Origin: Lysobacteraceae bacterium
Lineage (GTDB): Bacteria; Pseudomonadota; Gammaproteobacteria; Nevskiales; Nevskiaceae
NCBI GenBank assembly: GCA_013823855.1
Contig: PNMW01000057.1
Coordinates: forward strand, 1-37,710
DNA: 37,710 nt
Direction of reading: 5' to 3'
The translations under genes and the position numbers were made by a program. Below the pieces are notes generated by a model. The model had not been told where the DNA came from, searched no databases, and worked only from the letters and a program-made list of their open reading frames with translations. Below, in pieces: positions 31,836 through 37,710 of this stretch; position 1 is the first letter of the stretch, and every line of letters starts with the position of its first letter.

Positions 31836-33065
31836 TTGCGCGACACCCTTTACATCCGCCTGCGCGATACCGCTCCGGACGCGCCGACCGCGCATGCGCT
31901 CGTCAACTCGGATCCCCTCGACGGCAACCTCACCCGCCCCGGCGTGGTGGTCCGCGAGCTGCCGCTCGATGAGGTCATTGCCCTGGGCAGCGGTCGTCGC
32001 GTCGTGGTCTTCGTGCCCGGGGTCGACGTCCGCCTGACCACCGTCACGGTGCCGGCCCGGCAGGCGGCAAAAGTCCTGCAGGCCGCTCCTTTCGTGCTCG
32101 AGGACCAGTTCGCCGAGGACGTCGACACGCTGCATTTCGCGATCGGCGGCCGCCAGGGCAACGGCAGTTTCCCGATCGCCGTCGTCGGCCGTGCCCAGGT
32201 CGACGAATGGCTGGCGCCGTTCAATGCCGCGAAGGTCCGGGTCGCCGCGCTGGTGCCCGATACGCTGGCGCTGCCGTGGCAGAACGACGGCCCGTGGAGC
32301 GTGCTGCCCGACGCCGGCCAGATGATCGTGCGCAACGGCGCCTACTCGGGGTTCTCCTGCGTTCCGGATGATTTCGAACTGCTGCTGCAACTCGCCGAGA
32401 ACGGCGAGCAGTCCAGCCTGCGCATCCTGGTGGCGCGCGATGACGCCACCGACTACACGCGGCTGAACCGTCGGCTGGAACTGCTGCCCGGCTTCGATCA
32501 TCCGCTCGAAGTGCTGATCCGGCACTGGAAGCCGGTGCAGTCGATCGATCTGCTGCAGGGGCCTTATTCGCAACGCGATGACCTCAACCGCTACTGGCAG
32601 CCGTGGAAGCGCGCCGCGAAACTTGCGGCTGCGGCGCTGCTGGTCGGCATCGGCCTGCACATCGCCGACTCGACTCGCCTGAAGCGGGAAGTGGCGGCGC
32701 AGCAGGCCGTCAACGAGCAGAACTTCCGCCGCCTGTTCCCGCGCGAGACGCGGATCATCAACCTCGATGCCCAGGTCGACCAGCAACTGCGGCTGCTGCA
32801 GGGCGGATCGAGCCAGAGCGGGCTGTTCGAGCTGATGCAGTCGGCGGCCAGCGGCCTTGCCGACAATCCCGGCCTGACCTTGCGCAATATCCAGTTCCGG
32901 GAAGGCGTGCTGTTTCTCGACCTGTCCGGGACCGACCTCCAGGTGCTCGAGCGGCTGCGCATCTGGTTCAACAGCCATCGCGGCGCCAAGCTCGATGTCG
33001 AGTCCGCCGATTCCAACGAGAACGGCGTGCAGATCCGTCTGAAACTGACGCCGGTGGCCGCATGA
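31836..33065 (+). CDS. gspL: Type II secretion inner-membrane protein GspL
   Basis: GspL anchors the secretion ATPase GspE to the inner membrane. The 409-residue product has the actin-like cytoplasmic domain (about 35–240, with TVTVPARQAAKVLQAAPFVLEDQ, the usual GspL signature), one membrane segment at about 260–277, a short coiled region and a periplasmic ferredoxin-like domain. No ATG or GTG fits; TTG at 31836 is the best start, 24 bp after gspK. The stop overlaps gspM as ATGA. The partner ATPase gene gspE is not in the window. Confidence 0.92.
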   Translation: MRDTLYIRLRDTAPDAPTAHALVNSDPLDGNLTRPGVVVRELPLDEVIALGSGRRVVVFVPGVDVRLTTVTVPARQAAKVLQAAPFVLEDQFAEDVDTLHFAIGGRQGNGSFPIAVVGRAQVDEWLAPFNAAKVRVAALVPDTLALPWQNDGPWSVLPDAGQMIVRNGAYSGFSCVPDDFELLLQLAENGEQSSLRILVARDDATDYTRLNRRLELLPGFDHPLEVLIRHWKPVQSIDLLQGPYSQRDDLNRYWQPWKRAAKLAAAALLVGIGLHIADSTRLKREVAAQQAVNEQNFRRLFPRETRIINLDAQVDQQLRLLQGGSSQSGLFELMQSAASGLADNPGLTLRNIQFREGVLFLDLSGTDLQVLERLRIWFNSHRGAKLDVESADSNENGVQIRLKLTPVAA

Positions 33066-33616
33066 TCGGCGCATTCCGGCAACGGCTGGCCGCTTACGGC
33101 CTGTCCGCGACTCTGGCGACCCGGCTGGCCCCGCTGCGCAGCCGCTACGACGCGCTGCAGCCGCGCGAGCAGGTTCTGGTCGGCATCGCCGCCGTGATGA
33201 TCGTCGTCGCCCTGCTCTACTCGGGGATCTGGAAGCCGCTGGCGCGCGCGCACCGGCAGCTGGCAGACGAACTCGAAACCGCCCATGCCGTGGCCGCCAA
33301 GCTGGCGCAGGCGGAAGCCGAAGTACGGGTTGCGGCGCCGCAGAGCGCTCCGACCGTCGGCGCCGACGTGTCGCTGCTGACCGCCGTCGATCAGGCCGCC
33401 AAGAACGGGACGCTGAAAAAGCCTCCGTCCCGACTGCAGCCGGATGGCGAAAGCGCAGCGCGCATCTGGTTCGAGGATGTCGAGTTCGACGTGCTGCTGC
33501 GCTGGATGCTGGAACTGCAGACGCGCTATGGCGTGACCATCGACGTCGTCGATATCGAGAAGCGCGAGACGGCCGGCCTGGTCAATGCGCGGCTGTCGGT
33601 GCTGCGGGCACCATGA
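33062..33616 (+). CDS. gspM: Type II secretion inner-membrane protein GspM
   Basis: GspM pairs with GspL in the inner-membrane platform. The 184 residues show the standard plan: a short cytoplasmic N-terminus, LQPREQVLVGIAAV (the common RE-containing lead-in), a membrane segment at about 38–57, a coiled stretch and a ferredoxin-like periplasmic domain. Sequence conservation in this family is low, so order in the operon and topology carry the call. ATGA overlaps occur at both ends. Confidence 0.9.
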   Translation: MIGAFRQRLAAYGLSATLATRLAPLRSRYDALQPREQVLVGIAAVMIVVALLYSGIWKPLARAHRQLADELETAHAVAAKLAQAEAEVRVAAPQSAPTVGADVSLLTAVDQAAKNGTLKKPPSRLQPDGESAARIWFEDVEFDVLLRWMLELQTRYGVTIDVVDIEKRETAGLVNARLSVLRAP

Positions 33617-34365
33617 AGACCCGATCACTGATCCTGATCGGGGTCGCCAGCTTCATCGGCTTCGTGGTCGCCAGCGCCCCGGTGGCGGCGATCTGGCCAC
33701 GGGTCTCGGCAAGCCAGCCGGCGCTGAATCTGGCCGGGCTGTCCGGCACCGTGCTCGCGGGCTCAGCCAGTGCCGTCAGCGTCAACGGCCGCACCATCGC
33801 CCGCCCGCTGCACTGGGCATTCAGCCCGCTCGCGCTGCTCGCGGCCCGGCTCGGCTTCCATGTCTCCGGCAGCCTCGACGGCCTGAGTTTCGAAGGCAAG
33901 GTCGCCCGGACGATCGGCGGTGACCTGGCCATCGACGCCATGCAGGGCAGCGGCTCGCTGAAGAGCCTGCTGAACCTCACCGGTGATTCCTTCCTGCCGG
34001 TCGACGGCGAGGTCGCGCTATCGATCGATAGCCTGCGCCTGATCAACAATTTCCCGAAGCGGCTGACCGGCGACCTCACGGTCAGCAATGTCCGCTGGAG
34101 CCTGACCAAGGACCCGCAACTGCTCGGCGACTTCGCGATCAGCGTCAGCACCGAAGCCGATGTCATCGTCGCGCGCGTCGCGCCGACCTCCGGACCGCTC
34201 GACGTCGGCGGTGAAATCCGGGTGATGGCGGACCGCAACTACGAAGTCGATCTCAAGGTCAAGGCCAAGCCCGGTGCGGCGCCGGCGGTCCAGAACCTGA
34301 TCCGCACGCTTGGCGAAGCCGATACCGAAGGCTATTTCCGGATCAAGACGCGAGCGCAGTTCTGA
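33613..34365 (+). CDS. gspN: Type II secretion protein GspN
   Basis: GspN is a less common T2SS component, inner-membrane anchored with a periplasmic domain; its exact role is not settled. The 250-residue product has an N-terminal membrane segment (about 5–25), then a beta-rich region. Family-like features are VWPRV-type IWPRVSASQPALNLAGLSGTV after the membrane segment, a SGTVLAGSA motif and a GDL-rich repeat pattern (GGDLAID, TGDLTVSNVRW). The ATG overlaps the gspM stop, and the stop overlaps the nudJ start as TGATG. Confidence 0.85.
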   Translation: MKTRSLILIGVASFIGFVVASAPVAAIWPRVSASQPALNLAGLSGTVLAGSASAVSVNGRTIARPLHWAFSPLALLAARLGFHVSGSLDGLSFEGKVARTIGGDLAIDAMQGSGSLKSLLNLTGDSFLPVDGEVALSIDSLRLINNFPKRLTGDLTVSNVRWSLTKDPQLLGDFAISVSTEADVIVARVAPTSGPLDVGGEIRVMADRNYEVDLKVKAKPGAAPAVQNLIRTLGEADTEGYFRIKTRAQF

Positions 34366-34814
34366 TGGGCGCCCGACACCACATCACCGTTGCCTGCGTC
34401 GTGCAGCGCAACGGTCGGTTCCTGTTCGTCGAGGAATCGGTCGGCGGCAGGCGGGTGCTCAACCAGCCGTCCGGGCACTGGGAGGACGGTGAGACGCTGA
34501 TCGATGGCGCGATCCGCGAGGCGCTGGAGGAGACCGGCTGGGACGTTCGCCCGACCGCGCTGCTCGGCATCTACGAGTACGAGCCGCCGGCACTCGGCTA
34601 CGGCTTCCTGCGTTTCGCCTTCCTCGCCGATGCGCTGCGCCATCATCCCGAGCGTCCGCTCGACGATGGCATCGCCGCTGCCGTCTGGCTGACCCCGGAC
34701 GAACTGCGCGCCGCCACCGACCGGCATCGCAGCCCGATGGTGCAGCGGGCGGTCGACGATGCCCTGGCCGGACGATCGCTGCCGCTGTCGACGATCGCCC
34801 ACCTGGTGGATTGA
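34365..34814 (+). CDS. nudJ: Nudix hydrolase, NudJ-like phosphatase
   Basis: The 149-residue protein has a complete Nudix box: G37 through W59, matching Gx5Ex7REUxEExGU with REALEETGW. In E. coli nudJ (ymfB) stands directly before mnmA, as here, and NudJ hydrolyses nucleoside tri- and diphosphates and thiamine pyrimidine pyrophosphate. That shared position is the main reason to choose NudJ among Nudix enzymes. The ATG shares a base with the gspN stop (TGATG) and the stop overlaps the mnmA TTG start, so the gene is caught in the T2SS transcript. Confidence 0.9.
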   Translation: MGARHHITVACVVQRNGRFLFVEESVGGRRVLNQPSGHWEDGETLIDGAIREALEETGWDVRPTALLGIYEYEPPALGYGFLRFAFLADALRHHPERPLDDGIAAAVWLTPDELRAATDRHRSPMVQRAVDDALAGRSLPLSTIAHLVD

Positions 34815-35896
34815 GAGCGCCGGACGTGCGCGGCCATGTCGTCGTGGGCCTGTCGGGTGGGGTCGACTCCGCCGTCGCCGCCTGGCTGCTGAAGGAACAG
34901 GGCTACCGGGTGTCCGGCCTGTTCATGGTCAACTGGACCGAGGATGAGGCCGGATACTGCAGCTCGGCCGACGACTTCCAGTCGGCACGCGCGGTTGCCG
35001 CCGAACTGGACATTCCCCTGCATCGCGTCGATTTCTCTGCCGAGTATCGCCAACGGGTCTTCGATCTGTTCCTCGCCGGCTATGCGGCAGGCAAGACGCC
35101 GAATCCGGACCTGTTGTGCAACCGCGAAGTGAAGTTCCAGCCGTTTCGCGAACATGCGCTGCGTCTGGGCGCCGACTGGGTGGCCACCGGTCATTACGCC
35201 CGGGTGAGCCATGAAGCCGACGGGCCGCATCTGCTGCGGGCGGTCGACGGCAACAAGGATCAGACCTACTTTCTTGCCGCCGTGGCGCGCGAGCATTTCG
35301 AGCGCGTGCTGTTTCCGCTCGGCGAACTGACCAAGCCCGAAGTCCGTGCCATCGCCCGGCAGGCCGGCCTGCCGAATCACAGCCGCAAGGACTCCACCGG
35401 CATCTGCTTCATTGGCGAACGCGAGTTCCGCGACTTTCTCGGGCAATACCTGAAGCCCGAACCCGGCCCGATCGAGGACGACCGCGGTGCGGTCATCGGC
35501 CAGCACCAGGGTCTGGCCTTCCACACGATCGGCCAGCGCAAAGGACTGGCGATCGGCGGCCGGCGTGGCGCCCTCGATGCCCCCTGGTATGTCATCGCCA
35601 AGGAGCCGGACCGCAATGCGCTGATCGTGGCGCAGGACCCGGCGCATCCGCGGCTGATGACCCGGCAGATCGCCACCCGCCCGTTCCACTGGATCCGCAG
35701 GCCGGCCAGCCTGCCGGCCGTGCTGCAGGCGCGGATTCGTCACCGCCAGTCCTTGCAATCCTGCTCGATCACCGCGATCGACGCCGATCGCGTGGATTTC
35801 CGTTTCGAGGACGCACAGCGGGCTGCCGTCGCAGGCCAGTACCTGGTGCTCTACGACGGCCCGGAATGCCTGGGCTCCGGCGAGATCGTCGGCTGA
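34811..35896 (+). CDS. mnmA: tRNA-specific 2-thiouridylase MnmA
   Basis: MnmA thiolates the wobble uridine of tRNA-Lys, -Glu and -Gln, taking sulfur from the Tus relay. The 361 residues have the ATP-pyrophosphatase P-loop GLSGGVDS (13–20), the catalytic cysteines C103 (NPDLLCNREVKF) and C199 (STGICFIGE), and the GNKDQTYFL segment. The usual GxYC-like D-x-W/NWTEDEAGYCSSADD opening is present. Start is TTG 34811, overlapping the nudJ stop as TTGA; no ATG is available near the conserved N-terminus. hflD and purB, which follow in E. coli, are absent here. Confidence 0.96.
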   Translation: MRAPDVRGHVVVGLSGGVDSAVAAWLLKEQGYRVSGLFMVNWTEDEAGYCSSADDFQSARAVAAELDIPLHRVDFSAEYRQRVFDLFLAGYAAGKTPNPDLLCNREVKFQPFREHALRLGADWVATGHYARVSHEADGPHLLRAVDGNKDQTYFLAAVAREHFERVLFPLGELTKPEVRAIARQAGLPNHSRKDSTGICFIGEREFRDFLGQYLKPEPGPIEDDRGAVIGQHQGLAFHTIGQRKGLAIGGRRGALDAPWYVIAKEPDRNALIVAQDPAHPRLMTRQIATRPFHWIRRPASLPAVLQARIRHRQSLQSCSITAIDADRVDFRFEDAQRAAVAGQYLVLYDGPECLGSGEIVG

Positions 35897-36009
35897 TCGA
35901 CGACGCGCGGGGCCGGTGCAACTGGTCGGCCAGCCGCCGCCGCACAACCGCGAAAGCCGTGATTCAGTTCACAGATCCAAGTAATCTTGGCGGGGGCAGG
36001 AGGCTGCTC

Positions 36010-36018
36010 TGCTAGACT
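36010..36018 (+). promoter_or_regulatory. Possible extended -10 promoter of the lipoprotein gene
   Basis: TGCTAGACT gives a TGn extended -10 followed by TAGACT (four of six of TATAAT) in the 255-bp gap between mnmA and the lipoprotein gene. No good -35 lies at 17 bases; TTGGCG at 35987 is 20 bases away. If real, the leader is about 130 bases. The rest of the gap shows no gene I can support. Confidence 0.35.
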
Positions 36019-36151
36019 CATGACGCGTTCGATTGAGCCCAAAATCAAGCAGATGGCGAGCAAAACGAACGTCGCCGCGGTTGCCGACGACCGAGGCGAT
36101 GGCCCGCCTCCCTGCGTTGCGCAATTCACCCCGTGTCCTGCGAGTTGATGA

Positions 36152-37327
36152 ATGAACAAATCGATCCTTCCGGCCGCCTGCCTTGCCGCAGCGAGCGTGC
36201 TGTCCGGCTGCGCGACCACTTCCGAGCCGCCGCGCATGCAGCTGCTGCAGCGCTACGACGCGCGCGTCGGCAATGACGGCATCCGGATCGCCCCACGCAT
36301 GGTGCGGTCGTGGATCGAGACGGTCGGCGCCGAAAGCGCGTCGGCGACGCTGATGGCACGAGTCCAGCCGAATCAGTCGATCGGCGGACTTGCGCTGACG
36401 GCAACCGGCGATGCCCTGCTGTTTTCGGTGATTGAAACGATCAACAGCGGCGAGGTCGACGACAAGAAGCAAGGGAAGCAGAACGCGGAAGCGAAGCGCC
36501 GGGCCGAGGAAGTCGCGAAACTGGGCGGCGTCACGCTGGGCCTCGCCGATGACGGGCGCAAGGTGCAGGCCAACATCCGCCTGATGAAGGCGGTCCAGGG
36601 TGGCGGCATCACCACGATCACCAACGGCAGCTGGACCGACGTCCAGCCGGCCGTCGGTCCCGGCGGCACCGTCACCTTCGCGGCCAATCGCATGCGTCCG
36701 AAAGGCGTCGACCTGTTCCGCATTTCCTCCGATCGCCCGGGTGGCGTGTCGGTGGTCCGCCAGGGCAGCGAGGGGCTCAGTTCCAACCCCTCTCTGGCGC
36801 GTGACGGCACCATGGCTTACGAATTCCGTCCGATCTACCCGGGCATCGTCGGCGAATCGACCCCGCAGATCTGGCTGCAAGGCGGCTCGGCCGCCTATCC
36901 GACGCAGCTGCGCGAAGGCAGCGAGCCTTCGATCTCGCCCGACGGCTCGGAGATCACCTACATCGGCACCGATGGCCAGCTCTGGACGATGCCGGTATCC
37001 GGTCAGAATCCGGTACAGCTGACCACCACGAAGAATCCGTCGAACCCGGCGGCGCCTGGCCAGATCATGACCAAGCACAGTCCGACGTGGACACCGGACG
37101 GCGCCGGCATCGTCTATGTGGCAGCGGACGGCAAGGATGAACAGGGCCTGCCGAACTACGACATCTGGCTGATCCCGAAGTCCGGCGGTATCCCGAAGCA
37201 GCTGACCTCGAACGGTTCCGAGGAGCGCAATCCGGCGCTCGACCCGGAACAGGAATGGATCTACTTCGTCTCCGATCGCGGCTTCCGCGAAGGCATCTGG
37301 CGCATTCCGTTCCCGACCGAGCAGTGA
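36152..37327 (+). CDS. Lipoprotein with TolB-like beta-propeller (PD40 repeats)
   Basis: The 391-residue product begins with a lipoprotein signal peptide ending in LSGC, so C20 is the lipidated residue. The next residues (AT) do not include an inner-membrane Asp, so outer-membrane sorting is likely. After a mixed region with a charged helix (about 105–130), the C-terminal half carries repeats of the TolB type: EPSISPDGSEITYIG, SPTWTPDGAGIVYVA, NPALDPEQEWIYFVSDRG, each followed by a DIW or IW strand. TolB itself lacks a lipid anchor and ends differently, so this is a distinct protein. Its function is unknown; the next gene encodes a caspase-like protein. Confidence 0.75.
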   Translation: MNKSILPAACLAAASVLSGCATTSEPPRMQLLQRYDARVGNDGIRIAPRMVRSWIETVGAESASATLMARVQPNQSIGGLALTATGDALLFSVIETINSGEVDDKKQGKQNAEAKRRAEEVAKLGGVTLGLADDGRKVQANIRLMKAVQGGGITTITNGSWTDVQPAVGPGGTVTFAANRMRPKGVDLFRISSDRPGGVSVVRQGSEGLSSNPSLARDGTMAYEFRPIYPGIVGESTPQIWLQGGSAAYPTQLREGSEPSISPDGSEITYIGTDGQLWTMPVSGQNPVQLTTTKNPSNPAAPGQIMTKHSPTWTPDGAGIVYVAADGKDEQGLPNYDIWLIPKSGGIPKQLTSNGSEERNPALDPEQEWIYFVSDRGFREGIWRIPFPTEQ

Positions 37328-37399
37328 CGCGGGTTTCCACCGCCGCCCGTCCCGACCTCAACCCACACCCCGATTGACCGATCCGACGCCGTGCCCGAC

Positions 37400-37710
37400 A
37401 TGAGGAATCGCAGGACCCGTTCGCCACGTCCGGCGCTGTTGCATCGCTGCATGACGATCGGCCTCGCGACGGTTCTGCTGCGGGCCGTTCCGGCCAGTGC
37501 CGGCGGCACCGTCGCCTTCGTGGCCGCAGAGGCGGACTATCCTGCGCTGCCCAGGCTGCCATCCGCGATTCCGGATGCCGAGATCGTCGCCGCCGCACTT
37601 CGTGAATCGGGGGCCACGGTGTACTTCGCCGAGAACATCGACGCGCCGACGCTCAAGTCGGTCGCCGCCGAGTTCCGCAGCGCCGCCGAATCAGCCGGAC
37701 GCATCGTCAT
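37400..37710 (+). CDS. Exported caspase-like (peptidase C14 fold) protein, N-terminal part
   Basis: The gene runs off the right edge; about 103 residues are visible. A signal peptide is likely (basic start, then MTIGLATVLLRAV, cleavage near PASA). The mature part reads GGTVAFVAAEADYPALPRLPSAIPDAEIVAAALRESGATVY in two blocks, then FAENIDAPTLKSVAAEF, which matches the start of caspase-fold domains: first strand, an A-x-x-x-A-L-R helix, then a second strand and helix. The catalytic His and Cys would lie beyond the window, so activity cannot be judged. The ATG at 37400 is used; GTG at 37391 is possible. It follows the propeller lipoprotein by 72 bp. Confidence 0.6.
   Translation, partial: MRNRRTRSPRPALLHRCMTIGLATVLLRAVPASAGGTVAFVAAEADYPALPRLPSAIPDAEIVAAALRESGATVYFAENIDAPTLKSVAAEFRSAAESAGRIV

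Noticed and set aside
30723..33074. Minus-strand frame of 783 codons over gspJ-K-L
   Set aside because: Longest frame in the window but antisense to three well-identified T2SS genes; no motif, no Shine-Dalgarno.
36020..36148. 42-codon ORF ending 3 bp before the lipoprotein start, a possible leader peptide
   Set aside because: Its ATG lies almost on top of the only plausible -10 element, no Shine-Dalgarno is present, and the translation is not protein-like.

Overview
The window is high-GC chromosomal DNA with dense genes, many 1–4 bp stop/start overlaps and frequent GTG/TTG starts. The gene content is that of a motile gammaproteobacterium: a flg cluster with FlgM/FlgN and CheV, a type II secretion (T2SS) operon, a rhombosortase, PilZ next to HolB, and nudJ-mnmA. 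Nevskiales/Solimonadaceae-like bacteria are a plausible home, but that is inference. I see no rRNA, tRNA, CRISPR array, insertion sequence or phage.

Layout. 1–2.8 kb (minus): feoB (cut by the window edge) and feoA behind a Fur-box-like site. Upstream of them is a pair encoding a BciB/HCAR-like Fe-S protein (F420-hydrogenase beta family) and a molybdopterin-binding-fold protein. 2.8–3.5 kb holds a frameshifted 5' remnant of isocitrate dehydrogenase. 3.5–5.6 kb (plus): a YajL/DJ-1 protein and a Wzi-like outer-membrane barrel. 5.6–12.4 kb: flagellar genes. flgB-C-D-(60-aa ORF)-E-F and cheV are on minus; flgA, flgM and flgN are on plus. Three sigma-54-like promoters and a near-consensus sigma-28 promoter can be read directly. 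12.4–19.3 kb: a secreted protein with a possible TonB-C-like fold, ugd, a patatin phospholipase, a 2-methylacyl-CoA racemase-type enzyme divergent from a TetR regulator with a palindromic operator between them, and transaldolase. 19.3–28.6 kb (minus): one long coupled run, rhombosortase-fabD-fabG-acpP-fabF-pabB-pabC-mltG-tmk-holB-pilZ. 28.6–34.4 kb (plus): gspG-H-I-J-K-L-M-N, running by overlapping codons into nudJ and mnmA. 36.2 kb to the end: a TolB-like propeller lipoprotein followed by a caspase-fold protein cut by the window edge.

How the parts fit. The flagellar section reads as a regulatory cascade: sigma-54 for flgB, cheV and flgA, then sigma-28 for the anti-sigma factor FlgM and the chaperone FlgN. 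The fab-pab-mltG-tmk-holB-pilZ run is a housekeeping operon. The most striking arrangement is the rhombosortase gene at the head of that operon, back to back with the T2SS operon. Rhombosortase is known to process GlyGly-CTERM proteins that leave through T2SS, so this placement ties maturation and export together physically. The flagellar and T2SS loci are both split: flgG onward and gspCDEF are not here. The least explained parts are the BciB-like/molybdopterin-fold pair, the 60-aa ORF in the flg operon, and the lipoprotein–caspase pair at the right edge.
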